64,000 nucleotides of DNA from Oscillospiraceae bacterium (GTDB lineage: Bacteria; Bacillota; Clostridia; Oscillospirales; CAG-272): the NCBI GenBank assembly GCA_015065385.1, contig SVQK01000097.1, positions 1-64,000 on the forward strand, given 5' to 3'. The position numbers and the translations under genes are program-made. Under the pieces are notes generated by a model. It was not told the origin of the DNA. It saw only the letters and a list, made by a program, of their open reading frames with translations, and made no database searches. Below, one piece after another: positions 7,478 to 17,042 of this stretch (positions are counted from its first letter, which is position 1; each line of letters begins with the position of its first letter).

Positions 7478-10400
7478 ATGATCCATTACCCCTTACTCTG
7501 CGACCTCTTCCGCATGAACCGGCAGTACACCGCTCTCTGCGCCGCGCTGACCGCTCCGGTGTTCGGACGGCGCAAGCCCCTCTCCGTCAGCGGACTCTGC
7601 GACGGGGCGGAACAGATCTTTTTAGCTGCCCTGTCCGCGGATTTTGCCTCCGTCACCTCCCCCCTCGTCCTTCTCTTTCCCGACGACCGGCGCGCGGCGA
7701 AGACCCGGGATTTTCTCGTCTCCCTCGGCATCCGGGCGGCGCGGTATCCGGCCAGAGAATACTGCTTCTCCAACATCGGATCCTCCCATGACACGGAGGG
7801 CGAGCGGCTCTGCGTCCTCTCCTCCCTCGTCGGCATCCTGCCCGAGGAGAACCGCCCGACGGTGATCACCACCACCCCGGAGGCCGTTCTGCAGATCACT
7901 CTCCCACCCGAGACGCTCAAAGAACTCTGCGTGACGGTGGACAGCTCGGACTCCGTGGACACCGCCTTGCTCGCCAAGCGCCTGTCGGAAGCGGGATATG
8001 TGAGGGTGGATCTCTGCGAGGCGCCGGGTCAGTTCGCGGTCCGCGGCGGGATCGTGGACATCTATCCCCCCGCCGGTCAGCCCGTGCGCATCGAGCTGTT
8101 CGGGGACGAAGTGGACCGGCTGGCCTATTTCTCCCCCGAGACCCAGCGGTTCACCGAGCCGGCTCCCGACAGGCTGATCTTCCCGCCCGTCCGCGAGCTG
8201 TTCCTCTCCGACGACACAAAGCTGGAGCTGACGACCGCGATCCGCCGCCATCTGAGGCGCATCGGACACAGCGATTCCGACGGGGATTCGCTGGACGACA
8301 AACACGCGCGGGCCGCCTCGATCCTATCCGGAGAGCTCCAGTCGCTGGAAAACGGGCTTGAGCTCAACTTCGCCGACAAATATCTCCCCATCATCTATCC
8401 GCGCGCCGACTGTCTTCTGGAATACGCGTCCGGTCCCTTCGTTCTCTTCGATTCCGCTCAGGCGGAGGAGAGAACGGCGGCGGCGAAAGCCCTTTCGGAG
8501 CAGAGTCTGTCCGATATGGCGGAACAGTACGAGCTGCCCCCTCAGCGGGACGGCCGCTGGATGCGCGAGTTCGACGAGATCCTCGAGCGGCAGACCGGCC
8601 CCGTCGCGCTGGCGGATTCCCTGTCCCGGAACAGCCCGGGCATGGATTCCTCCGGCGTCTTCCTCTTCAACACGCGCCACATTCCGGCCTACGCGGGCAA
8701 CGTCGCCCTGTTCCGGGAGGATTTGGAGCGGTTCGCCGGGGAGAAATACCTCTGCGCCGTGCTCTGCTCCTCCGAGACGGAGAAAAACGGGCTCATGGCG
8801 GATCTGGCCGGGGAGGGCTGGACGACGGTCTCCGCCGAAGCACCCGATGCGGGCGCCGGATCCGGCTCGGTTTCGGACAGCGCGGGCGACGGCGGCGGCT
8901 ACCTCAAATACGCCGGACGGGCGGGCGCTCCGCTTCTCTTCATGACCGGGGAGTTTCCCGGGGGATTCTCAACCGTCATGCCGAAATTCGCCCTGCTCGA
9001 TTTCTCCCGCGAGGCGGCGCGTCCCTCGCACGGGCGGTTCTTCCGCCAGCCGAAGCGGAAAAAGAGCGCGTCCGAGGCGATCCTCTCCTACGCCGATCTG
9101 GAGGTGGGCGATATCGTGGTGCACGACGCCTACGGGATCGGGCAGTACATGGGGATCGAAAACCTGACCATCGACGGCAGCTCCCGGGACTACGTCCACA
9201 TCCGGTACGCCGGGACGGACAAGCTCTTTCTGCCCGTGGACCAGCTCGACCATGTGTCGAAGTACATCGGCGCGGGCAGCGATTCCGGGGCGGTGAAGCT
9301 CTCGAAAATGGGCGGAGCGGACTGGACGCGGGCCAAGACCAGGGCAAAAACCGCGACGCGCGAGATGGCGAAGGAGCTGATCGACCTTTACGCCCGCCGG
9401 AAGAAGACCCGCGGCTTCGCGTTCGATCCGGACGACGACATGTGCCGGGAATTCGCCGACGCGTTCGAATACGAGGAGACCGACGGACAGCTTTCCGCCA
9501 TCGCGGACATCCGGCGGGATATGGAACAGCCCTGGCCGATGGACCGGCTGCTCTGCGGCGACGTGGGCTACGGCAAGACCGAGGTCGCGCTCCGGGCGGC
9601 GTTCAAGGCGGTCATGAGCGGCAAGCAGGTGGCGGTCCTTGTTCCGACCACGATCCTCGCCTATCAGCACTACCAGACCTTCCTCTCCCGGATGCGGGCC
9701 TTCCCCGTGCGTGTGGACATGGTGTCCCGGTTCCGCAAGCCGTCCGAACAGGCCGCCTCCGTCCGAAGGGTCGCGCGCGGGGATACGGACATCATCATCG
9801 GCACCCACCGGCTCATCTCGAAGGACGTGACGTTCCGGGACCTCGGGCTGATCATCATCGACGAGGAACAGCGGTTCGGCGTCGCGCAGAAGGAAAAGCT
9901 CAAGCAGCTGGCCGTCGGCGCGGACGTTCTGACTCTGACGGCGACGCCCATCCCGCGGACGCTGAACATGGCGATGGGCGGCATCGTGGATATGAGCGTG
10001 CTGGAAGACGCCCCCGGACTGCGCTCCCCGGTCCAGACCTATGTGATGGAATACGACGAGGCGCTGATCCACGAGGCGATCCGGAGAGAACTGCGCAGGG
10101 GCGGGCAGGTCTTCTACCTCTTCAACAAGGTAGAGGGCATCTACCGCGTCGCGGACCGGATCCAGGCCGCCATTCCGGACGCGCGGATCGCCGTGGCGCA
10201 CGGGAAAATGGACCGGGACGCCATTGAGGAGGTCTGGGACGCCCTGATCCGCGGCGAGGTCGATATCTTAGTCTGCACCACCATCATCGAGACGGGCGTG
10301 GACATCCCGAACGCGAATACGCTGATCATCGAGAACGCGGAAAACTACGGCCTCGCCCAGCTCCATCAGATCCGCGGACGGGTTGGCCGGTCCTCCACCA

Positions 10401-11104
10401 GAGCCTTCGCCTACTTCACCTACCGGCGCGGCAAGTCGCTGACGGAAATCGCGGAAAAGCGGCTCGAAGCCATCCGGGAATACGCGGAATTCGGCGCGGG
10501 CTTCCGGATCGCCCTCCGTGACCTCGAGATCCGGGGCGCGGGGAATCTGCTCGGCGCGGAACAGCACGGCCATCTGGACGCTGTGGGGTACGATCTGTAC
10601 ATGAAGCTCCTCGAGGAGGCCGTGGTCGAGGAACAGGGCGGGGAGAAAAAGAAGGAGCTCCCGGACTGCGCGGTGGACGTGCGGTGCGACGCCTTCCTCT
10701 CGAAGTCCTACATCCCCTCCGCTCCGCAGCGCATGGACATGTACAAGCGGATCGCCCGGGTGGAGAACGAGGCGGACTACGACGACATGCTGGATGAAAT
10801 GTGCGACCGCTTCGGCGAGCCTGACGCGGCGGCGGTGAATCTCTGCCGGGTCGCCCGGATCCGCGCGCTGGGACGGAGTGCGGGGTTCAGCAAGGTCGAG
10901 GAGCGCGACGGGGTCGTCCGGCTCTACACCTCCGACATGAACGGGACCGCGGTTCACCGGCTGGGACAGGCCTATCCCTCCCTCGGCGTCCGCGTCAATC
11001 TCGGCCAGACGCCCTATATCGCCTTGAAAACGAAGAAAAACATGCGCAACACCGAATTTCTCATTGAGCTGCTCGAAACCTACAACCGGTTTCTGGAACA
11101 CTGA
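7478..11104 (+). CDS. mfd: Transcription-repair coupling factor Mfd
   Basis: A 1208-residue Mfd, the ATPase that pushes stalled RNA polymerase off DNA and recruits UvrA. Domains in order: UvrB-like N-terminal region (about 1-400), RNA-polymerase-interacting CarD-like domain starting with DLEVGDIVVHDAYGIG near residue 540, the RecG-like translocase with Walker A GDVGYGKTEVAL near residue 695, DEEQ box near residue 795, TATPIPRT and the GRVGRSS motif VI, and the C-terminal TRCF domain (about 1040-1150). Length and motif order are standard. It sits between pth and a foldase gene, all in one direction with short gaps. Confidence 0.97.
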   Translation: MIHYPLLCDLFRMNRQYTALCAALTAPVFGRRKPLSVSGLCDGAEQIFLAALSADFASVTSPLVLLFPDDRRAAKTRDFLVSLGIRAARYPAREYCFSNIGSSHDTEGERLCVLSSLVGILPEENRPTVITTTPEAVLQITLPPETLKELCVTVDSSDSVDTALLAKRLSEAGYVRVDLCEAPGQFAVRGGIVDIYPPAGQPVRIELFGDEVDRLAYFSPETQRFTEPAPDRLIFPPVRELFLSDDTKLELTTAIRRHLRRIGHSDSDGDSLDDKHARAASILSGELQSLENGLELNFADKYLPIIYPRADCLLEYASGPFVLFDSAQAEERTAAAKALSEQSLSDMAEQYELPPQRDGRWMREFDEILERQTGPVALADSLSRNSPGMDSSGVFLFNTRHIPAYAGNVALFREDLERFAGEKYLCAVLCSSETEKNGLMADLAGEGWTTVSAEAPDAGAGSGSVSDSAGDGGGYLKYAGRAGAPLLFMTGEFPGGFSTVMPKFALLDFSREAARPSHGRFFRQPKRKKSASEAILSYADLEVGDIVVHDAYGIGQYMGIENLTIDGSSRDYVHIRYAGTDKLFLPVDQLDHVSKYIGAGSDSGAVKLSKMGGADWTRAKTRAKTATREMAKELIDLYARRKKTRGFAFDPDDDMCREFADAFEYEETDGQLSAIADIRRDMEQPWPMDRLLCGDVGYGKTEVALRAAFKAVMSGKQVAVLVPTTILAYQHYQTFLSRMRAFPVRVDMVSRFRKPSEQAASVRRVARGDTDIIIGTHRLISKDVTFRDLGLIIIDEEQRFGVAQKEKLKQLAVGADVLTLTATPIPRTLNMAMGGIVDMSVLEDAPGLRSPVQTYVMEYDEALIHEAIRRELRRGGQVFYLFNKVEGIYRVADRIQAAIPDARIAVAHGKMDRDAIEEVWDALIRGEVDILVCTTIIETGVDIPNANTLIIENAENYGLAQLHQIRGRVGRSSTRAFAYFTYRRGKSLTEIAEKRLEAIREYAEFGAGFRIALRDLEIRGAGNLLGAEQHGHLDAVGYDLYMKLLEEAVVEEQGGEKKKELPDCAVDVRCDAFLSKSYIPSAPQRMDMYKRIARVENEADYDDMLDEMCDRFGEPDAAAVNLCRVARIRALGRSAGFSKVEERDGVVRLYTSDMNGTAVHRLGQAYPSLGVRVNLGQTPYIALKTKKNMRNTEFLIELLETYNRFLEH

Positions 11105-11126
11105 ATCCCTCCCGAAAGAGTGAATT

Positions 11127-12224
11127 ATGAAAACAAAGCATCTTATCCGGATCCCCGCCCTTCTCTCGGCCACCCTTCTGATCCTTCTGATCCTCCCCTC
11201 CTGCGGGAGATCCGCGGCGGTCATGACCTACGGCGGGTGTGAGATCACGGAGAACGAATTCCGCTTCTACCTCGCCACCTACAAAGCCAGATTCGCCCAG
11301 ACCTATTCCGATTTCAAGGACAACGCGGCCTTCTACCGACAGACGCTCGGGGACTCGACCGCCGAAGACTTTCTCTTTGACACCGTCCGGCACAACGTGA
11401 GCTATTCCCTGCTCTGCGACGGCCTGTTCAAGCAGTACGGCCTTTCCCTCCCCTCCTCCGTGACGGCGGCGGTGGACGACTATGTGGACTCCTTCCTGAA
11501 CGACTACGCGGACGGGAACAAAAACGCGCTCAATCAGGCCCTCGGCGTCTACGGCGTCAACATCAGGCTGTTCCGGGAGATCCTGCTCCGGGACGAGCGG
11601 TCCACGGCGGTTTATAACTACCTCTACGGCGAAAACGGCACGATCGGCATCAACGACGACGACCGGCAGGCCTATCTGGAGGAGAACTACGCGAGAGTCC
11701 GCCACATCTATGTGAACAACGCCTACGTCTACGCTACGGACGCCTCCGGACGACCGGTCTACGAGGAGAACGGACAGCAGGCGCGTCAGCCTCTTGAAGG
11801 CGAGCAGCTCGAAGCGAAAAACGCGCTTGTGGCCGCCATCGACGAAGCGCTCGCCTCGGGAGAGGATTTCGACGCGGTGTACGAGGCCGCCTCGGAGGAC
11901 AAATACTATTCCGAGGGCTACTATCTGACCCGGACCATGGACTTCATCGACGGCGTTGTCCGCTCCGCCTTCGATATGGAGATCGGGGAGTGGACGAAGG
12001 TGGAGTCCGACGTCGGCGTGCACTACATCAAGCGTCTGCCGCTCGGGGACAAGCCGTGGGCCGACGAAAACTGCGCGGACTTCTTCCCGGATTTCGACGA
12101 GGACGTCTCCTCCGCCCTGTTCACCTCGATGCTCGACGGGCTGATGGGGGAGATCGTCTTCAACGAGGACATTCTCTCGACCTACAGCGTCGAAGCCTCG
12201 CCGATGAACACGAGGTTCAGCTGA
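11127..12224 (+). CDS. PrsA/SurA-like peptidyl-prolyl isomerase lipoprotein
   Basis: A 365-residue lipoprotein: signal peptide with lipobox ending at Cys26 (LPSC), then a SurA/PrsA-type chaperone region (MTYGGCEITENEFRFYLATYK, a typical N-terminal helix pair) and a parvulin-like PPIase region including VRHIYVNNAYVY, EDFDAVYEAASED and GVHYIKRLPL. It should act outside the membrane, helping secreted or wall proteins fold. Position 22 bases after mfd is the usual place of this foldase in Clostridia. Catalytic parvulin residues are not clearly conserved, so isomerase activity is uncertain. The 3' flank contains an unusual structured element, then a strong terminator. Confidence 0.85.
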   Translation: MKTKHLIRIPALLSATLLILLILPSCGRSAAVMTYGGCEITENEFRFYLATYKARFAQTYSDFKDNAAFYRQTLGDSTAEDFLFDTVRHNVSYSLLCDGLFKQYGLSLPSSVTAAVDDYVDSFLNDYADGNKNALNQALGVYGVNIRLFREILLRDERSTAVYNYLYGENGTIGINDDDRQAYLEENYARVRHIYVNNAYVYATDASGRPVYEENGQQARQPLEGEQLEAKNALVAAIDEALASGEDFDAVYEAASEDKYYSEGYYLTRTMDFIDGVVRSAFDMEIGEWTKVESDVGVHYIKRLPLGDKPWADENCADFFPDFDEDVSSALFTSMLDGLMGEIVFNEDILSTYSVEASPMNTRFS

Positions 12225-12363
12225 TACTAAACTCAAGCTAAAAAGGAAACGCGGCTTTCTTTCGGATGAAAGCTCGCTCAACAAGTTGAGCAAGAGGCCG
12301 TTCGCCTTCTACTTGGAGCGATCAAAACCCATATAGTTTAGCTTTTTTGGCTGAGAATAGTAT
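12224..12363 (+). other. Structured AT-richer intergenic element (candidate small RNA or miniature mobile element)
   Basis: Starting at the last base of the foldase stop codon is a sequence of nested complementary segments: ATACT (12224-12228) with AGTAT (12359-12363), CTCA (12232-12235) with TGAG (12352-12355), and AAGCTAAA (12235-12242) with TTTAGCTT (12337-12344). CTAAACT (12227-12233) can also pair with AGTTTAG (12335-12341). Inside is a hairpin of six pairs with a CAAG loop (GCTCAA/TTGAGC) and another GCTTTC/GAAAGC. The right closing stem runs into six T (12343-12348). I recognise no known RNA family and see no coding potential; base composition is visibly more AT-rich than the neighbours. 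Confidence 0.45.
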
Positions 12364-12382
12364 GAGTCTCTGAATCCCGCAA

Positions 12383-12431
12383 AAAAGGATCCCGGAACCG
12401 CTTGGGAGAGGCGGCTTTTCGGGATCCTTTT
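12383..12431. terminator. Strong bidirectional terminator
   Basis: AAAAGGATCCCG (12383-12394) pairs perfectly with CGGGATCCTTTT (12420-12431), with a second inner stem CCGC/GCGG. It serves the plus-strand foldase operon and, with six T on the minus strand, the metallophosphoesterase gene ending at 12439. Confidence 0.92.
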
Positions 12432-12438
12432 GTTCTGG

Positions 12439-13542
12439 TCAGAATTCCCAGACGTCCGGGAGGGGGACGGCCTGAACGGTGCGGCGGGAGGGGGTGAGCT
12501 CCACAAGGCCCCCGACGTAGAATTCGCTTCCGTCCTCGCGCTTCACGCCCGGAATGGAGCAGACCGCCGTGGGAAAGGCCGCGTTCCGCTTGTCCGGCGT
12601 GCGGGCGGGGATGAAGTACGCCCGGTGCATGTGGCCCGCGAGCAGAAGATCGATCCCCATCTCACCGAGAAGCTGTGTCCATTCCTCGTAGATCTCGCTC
12701 GCCACGTCGAAGGGGAACTGGAAGTGCTCCACGAAGGGAACGTGGCAGACGGCGATCTTCACCTTTACGCCCTCGGCCTCGTACTCTTCCGCGCGGTTGG
12801 CGATGACGGATTTCAAATACTCCGTCTCCCGGCGCCGGAAGGTGTCGAAGAGGATCGTCCCGCCGTACTCCGCGTTGGTGTCGTATTTGTCCTCGCCGCA
12901 GTCCAGCACGAGTCCCCAGAGCGGCCCCTGACGGAAGGAATAGAAGGTCTCCCGCCGCCCTCCGCGGAACGCCGTCGGAATATAGCTCACCAGATCCTGC
13001 GCCGCGTAGCCCCGGGTGTCGTGGTTGCCGCGGGAATAGATCACCGGGATCTCGCCCTTCGACGATCCGGACGCCAGCGCGAACGCCGTCTCGAAGTTTT
13101 TCAGCTCGTAGCTGTGCTCGTTGATATCCCCGTTCAGCACGATCAGGTCGCAGTCCCCGGTCTGCCGGTAAAGCTCCAGCGGCGTGACCGTCCGCGCGTG
13201 GGTGTCGGCAAACTGGAAGATCCGGATCCTGTCCTTTCCCGATTCGACCGGGCGGAAAACATACTCCATCCGCACCTTTTCGACGCCCTCGGGATAGTAG
13301 GGCTTTTTGTCGGCGTACTCCACGAACACGACGGTGTACTTCTTCGCCCCGTTCAGGACCGCGCCGGGAACGGGGATCTTGTGAACCGTACCGTAGTACA
13401 GCAGTCCTGCTTCCTCGTCGGTGTACCGTTCCCCGTCGATCTCGATCCAGCCCAGTCCCCGGGTCGATGTGAGAAAAATGATCTGATAATCCGCCCCCAC
13501 GACAAACACCGCGGGATGATAAAGAAGGATTTCGTTTTCCAT
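12439..13542 (-). CDS. Metallophosphoesterase
   Basis: A 367-residue calcineurin-like phosphoesterase. The first 105 residues look like a beta-sandwich extension; the catalytic domain follows with FADTHA, LNGDINEH, SRGNHDTRG, AVCHVPF and LAGHMHRAY, the ordered set of metal ligands. No signal peptide is present, so it should be cytoplasmic. It is the last gene of a minus-strand run that begins with the flippase at 18638; the preceding gene ends 28 bases upstream. The substrate is unknown. A shorter paralogue lies at 20513-21373. Confidence 0.87.
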   Translation of the reverse strand: MENEILLYHPAVFVVGADYQIIFLTSTRGLGWIEIDGERYTDEEAGLLYYGTVHKIPVPGAVLNGAKKYTVVFVEYADKKPYYPEGVEKVRMEYVFRPVESGKDRIRIFQFADTHARTVTPLELYRQTGDCDLIVLNGDINEHSYELKNFETAFALASGSSKGEIPVIYSRGNHDTRGYAAQDLVSYIPTAFRGGRRETFYSFRQGPLWGLVLDCGEDKYDTNAEYGGTILFDTFRRRETEYLKSVIANRAEEYEAEGVKVKIAVCHVPFVEHFQFPFDVASEIYEEWTQLLGEMGIDLLLAGHMHRAYFIPARTPDKRNAAFPTAVCSIPGVKREDGSEFYVGGLVELTPSRRTVQAVPLPDVWEF

Positions 13543-13570
13543 ATCGATGCGCGTCTCCTTGTCTCAGCGT

Positions 13571-14296
13571 TCAAAGCAGAAATTCCATACCGTCGTACAC
13601 CGCGCCGTATTCGTAGGGATGCGGCTGTTTCAGCTGTCTCGCCAGTTCCTCGTGCCAGCGCGGGGAGATGTGCGTGTGCAGGATCCGCTTCGCCTTCGTC
13701 CGGTCGAACACCGGGATGCAGTCGTCCGGGGAGAAATGCGCCAGCTCGCAGAGGATCAGATCGATCTCCTCCTCGAAGGCGACGGCGGGAAAGTCCGCGG
13801 TCGGATGGCGCAGATCCCCGGTAAAGAGGATCTTCTTCCCCTCCGCCTCGACGAGATACGCGAAGGAATCCGGGCAGTGCTTCGTGGGGATGGCGGTAAA
13901 CCGGACGTTTTCATCCTCGTAGGTCACGCCGGGCTGAACGACGCCGAACCGGATCCCCTCCCGGACGGGCGAACCACTCTCAACCGCCGTCAGCCAGCCC
14001 TTCATCGCGTCGATCAGCGCCTGATTCGGCAGGATCACCGCGGGCGAGGCATCCTTGAAGTACCAGTTGACCAGATCCACAAAGGAGATCAGGCCGTCCG
14101 TGTGGTCGCCGTGGGGGTGGGTGCAGATCGCCAGCTTCACGTCCCGTATGGCAATCCCGCGCCGCCGCAGATCCTCGACGGTCTGCGTTCCCATATCCAC
14201 GATGTAATAGCTTCCGTTCACCTCGAGCAGATAGGAAGAACACCGTCTGTGCGCCTCCGGGACACCGTGGCTCGTACCGATCATGATGAGTCTCAT
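13571..14296 (-). CDS. Metallo-beta-lactamase-fold protein (RNase Z-like)
   Basis: A 241-residue protein with the CTHPHGDHTDG metal site near residue 59, PTKHCPDSFAY, LFTGDLRHP and ILHTHISPRWH, in the order seen in RNase Z/phosphoribosyl-cyclic-phosphodiesterase (PhnP) relatives. The RNase Z exosite arm is not evident, so true tRNA 3' processing is uncertain. Start follows AAGGAGG at good spacing. It lies between oligoendopeptidase F and a metallophosphoesterase on the same strand. Confidence 0.82.
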   Translation of the reverse strand: MRLIMIGTSHGVPEAHRRCSSYLLEVNGSYYIVDMGTQTVEDLRRRGIAIRDVKLAICTHPHGDHTDGLISFVDLVNWYFKDASPAVILPNQALIDAMKGWLTAVESGSPVREGIRFGVVQPGVTYEDENVRFTAIPTKHCPDSFAYLVEAEGKKILFTGDLRHPTADFPAVAFEEEIDLILCELAHFSPDDCIPVFDRTKAKRILHTHISPRWHEELARQLKQPHPYEYGAVYDGMEFLL

Positions 14297-14319
14297 GGAA
14301 AATCCTCCTTCGAAAGAGA

Positions 14320-14355
14320 CAAACGCCCCGGAGGATCGTATCTTCGGAGCGTTTG
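14320..14355 (-). terminator. Hairpin after pepF
   Basis: CAAACGC/GCGTTTG outer stem with a partially paired CCG/CGG inner part, located eight bases after the pepF stop. The following bases (TCTCTTTCG) are moderately T-rich, so it may end or attenuate transcription before the next gene. Confidence 0.55.
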
Positions 14356-14362
14356 GATGGGT

Positions 14363-16138
14363 TTACTTCAAGAGCTCCGCCAGCTCGTCCACGGTCTTTT
14401 CGAATTCCTTCATCGCGGAGGCCACGACGTCGGGCTTTGTCAGATCCACGCCCGCGATTTTCAGCTCGTTGACCGGGTAGTCGGAGCCGCCCGTGGAGAG
14501 GAATTTCAGATAAGCCGACGCGTCGCCGGTCTCGAACACGCGGGACGCGATATCCACGGCGGAGCAGAATCCCGTCGCGTAGACATAGACGTAGAAGGAG
14601 CGGTAGAAGTGCGGGATGAACGCCCACTCGTACTTGATTTCGTCGCGGAGGGCGGCGTTCGGATAGTAGGTCTTCTCCAGATCCGCGTACAGGCCGTTCA
14701 GGAAATCGGCGGTCAGGGGCGTTCCGGCTGCCTCCGCCATATGGGCCTTGTGCTCGAACTCGGCGAACAGGGTCTGGCGGAACACCGTGGTGCGGAAGCC
14801 TTCGAGGAAGTTGTTGAGGACGCAGGCCCGGCGGCGCGGATCAGTCTCCACGGACAGGAGGTATTTCGTCAGCAGCACCTCGTTGACCGTGGACGCGACC
14901 TCCGCCACCACCAGATGATACCCGTGGTTGGCGAAGTCCTGCGTCTTCGAGGAATAGTAGGAGTGCATGGAGTGGCCGAGCTCATGGGCGAGCGTGAAGG
15001 CGTCGTCCAGCGTGTCGGCGTAATTCAGCTTGACAAAGGGATGCAGGCCGTAGACGCCGGAGGAGAACGCGCCGGATTCCTTGCCGGGGGTCTCGTACAC
15101 GTCGATCCAGTTTTCCCGGTAGGCGCGGGCGATCGTGTCACGGTACTCCCCGCCGAGCGGCTTCACGGCCTCGAGCACCAGACGCTTCGCCTCCTCATAG
15201 GGCATGGGCCATTCCGTATCCTTGACCATGGGCGTATAGAGGTCGTACACGTCGATGCTGTCCAGTCCGAGGGCGCGTCTGCGCAGATCGAGGTATTTCT
15301 CCATGGCGGGGATCGCCGAGTGGATGGCGGTGATGAGGGAATCGTACACGCTTTCCGGCACGTTGGAGCGGGCGAGGGAGGCGGCGCGGGCGTTCTCATA
15401 CCCCCGGAGCTCGGCGAACAGGTTGTCCTGCTTCACCGCCCCGCCGTAGATCGAGGCAAAGGTGCCGATATAGCTGCCGTAGGTGCCGAACATGGCCTTG
15501 AACGCCGCGTCGCGGACCTCTTTTTTCGGGCTCTCCCGGAACGCGCGGAAATTGCCCGCCGTCAGCTCAGCCGTCTCTCCGTTTTCGCCGATGACCGGAG
15601 GCAGCTTCATCTCGACGTTCGTGAAGATGTTGTAGGTGTTCGAGGGAGTGCGCCGGATGCCGCCGAACTTCGCAAGGATCGTCTCGGACTTCTCGTCCAG
15701 CACATGCGTTCTCAGGCGGGTGGCGTCCTCGATGATGTGGGCGTATTTTTGCAGCGGCTCGTAGGTCAGAAATCCTGCGAGCGTATCCTCCGGAATGGCC
15801 ATAAGCTCCGGATCGAAGAAGGACAGGGCGGCGGCCGCTTTGGAGGACAGCGCGCTCACCCGCTCGCTCCGGGCCAGAAACGCCGTGTCTCCTCCGTCCA
15901 GCGCTTTTCCGAGGAAGGCGTAGTCCCCCACATGCTCGAAGGTCTGCCAGAACCGGTCCACGGTCTCATAGGCGTTGTACAGGCTCTCGGCAGAGGTCCC
16001 GAGGGTTCCCTTCAGCGCGGCGAGCGTCGGGAGCATGGCTTCGCTTGCCTTGTACTGCGCCTCCCAGTCCTCCGGCGTCTCGAAAAGATCCGTCAGCTTC
16101 CACTTGTACTCGGCGGGAATTTCGTTTCTGTTGCGCAT
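14363..16138 (-). CDS. pepF: Oligoendopeptidase F
   Basis: A 591-residue M3 family zinc peptidase that degrades short peptides in the cytoplasm. The HELGHSMHS zinc motif lies near residue 388, with the third ligand region VAEVASTVNEVLL shortly after, and the N-terminal helical lobe (WKLTDLFETPEDWEA) is typical. Length matches the family. Start preceded by AAAGGAGAG. It lies 27 bases after the glycerophosphodiesterase-like gene, indicating co-transcription. Confidence 0.94.
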   Translation of the reverse strand: MRNRNEIPAEYKWKLTDLFETPEDWEAQYKASEAMLPTLAALKGTLGTSAESLYNAYETVDRFWQTFEHVGDYAFLGKALDGGDTAFLARSERVSALSSKAAAALSFFDPELMAIPEDTLAGFLTYEPLQKYAHIIEDATRLRTHVLDEKSETILAKFGGIRRTPSNTYNIFTNVEMKLPPVIGENGETAELTAGNFRAFRESPKKEVRDAAFKAMFGTYGSYIGTFASIYGGAVKQDNLFAELRGYENARAASLARSNVPESVYDSLITAIHSAIPAMEKYLDLRRRALGLDSIDVYDLYTPMVKDTEWPMPYEEAKRLVLEAVKPLGGEYRDTIARAYRENWIDVYETPGKESGAFSSGVYGLHPFVKLNYADTLDDAFTLAHELGHSMHSYYSSKTQDFANHGYHLVVAEVASTVNEVLLTKYLLSVETDPRRRACVLNNFLEGFRTTVFRQTLFAEFEHKAHMAEAAGTPLTADFLNGLYADLEKTYYPNAALRDEIKYEWAFIPHFYRSFYVYVYATGFCSAVDIASRVFETGDASAYLKFLSTGGSDYPVNELKIAGVDLTKPDVVASAMKEFEKTVDELAELLK

Positions 16139-16165
16139 GTGATCTCTCCTTTGATTCTCGTCAGA

Positions 16166-17002
16166 TTATTGCTTTTTGGTTCTTCTTCCCGTGGCTTCGA
16201 GGAAGCGGGACAGGCTGCCGATCCAGTCGGTCTGGAGGATGTCGAACCGGTCTGCGCACCAGCCCCAGCCGAATTCCGGATCGCCCATGACCGCGGCGTC
16301 GTCGGAGTGACCGGCGGCCAGCACGGCCCGATAGTCGTAAACGATCGTGTTGACCCAGCAGAGCTTGCCGTCCCGGCGCAGTTTTTCACGGTAGGCTTCG
16401 GAGGCTGTTTCGTCCTCCTCCGTTGTGAAGAGCAGCTCCGTGCCGATGTAGTTGATGTTCATGGACTTGAGGCGTTCGTGAACGTCCTCGATCTTCGAGA
16501 TGACGGGAAGGAACTGAATGTCCGGCGCGTAGGTCTCGATCACCTCGAGCTGAGCCGGGCGGGGCGCGCATTTGAGGATGATCTGATCCTTCATGTCGTG
16601 CCGCTTGACGCACTCGATGATCTCCGCCGGGCAGTCGCCGAACTTGTCCACGTTGATGAACACGCGGTCCTTGAGATGCTCGAGCACCTCGTCGAGCGTA
16701 TTGACGCCGAGGACCGTGGGAGTTCCGTCCACGTTGCAGAGCTTCAGCTCCCGCACGTCCGCCGCGTTCATCTTCCGAATGCTCACATCCCGGCAGAATT
16801 GCCTCCGCTCCATGCCCGGATGGAAGACGAAGAGCTCCCCGTCGAGGGATTTGGTCACGTCCAGCTCGATCATGTCCGCGCCCTCGGCGATGGCGAAGTC
16901 AAAGGACGCGATGGTGTTGCAGGGGATGTTTCCGCCGAAAATACCCCTGTGCGCGCAGAGGATGATCCTCTCCGACGCGGTTTCCCGGATATCGAATTTC
17001 AT
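16166..17002 (-). CDS. Glycerophosphodiester phosphodiesterase family protein, divergent active site
   Basis: A 278-residue TIM-barrel protein of the GDPD family: CAHRG near residue 17, CNTIASF, IELDV, a WVNTIV segment and the C-terminal FGWGWCADRFDIL. Two usual catalytic positions differ: the HD pair appears as FHPG, and the conserved EIK segment reads INVDK. It may therefore act on another phosphodiester or be weakly active. No signal peptide. It follows the flippase gene by 40 bases and precedes pepF by 27, with a good GGAGA ribosome site. Confidence 0.83.
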   Translation of the reverse strand: MKFDIRETASERIILCAHRGIFGGNIPCNTIASFDFAIAEGADMIELDVTKSLDGELFVFHPGMERRQFCRDVSIRKMNAADVRELKLCNVDGTPTVLGVNTLDEVLEHLKDRVFINVDKFGDCPAEIIECVKRHDMKDQIILKCAPRPAQLEVIETYAPDIQFLPVISKIEDVHERLKSMNINYIGTELLFTTEEDETASEAYREKLRRDGKLCWVNTIVYDYRAVLAAGHSDDAAVMGDPEFGWGWCADRFDILQTDWIGSLSRFLEATGRRTKKQ

Positions 17003-17042
17003 ATGCAGTCTCCTGTCTGTTGTCCTCCGCCCGGGGAGGTTC

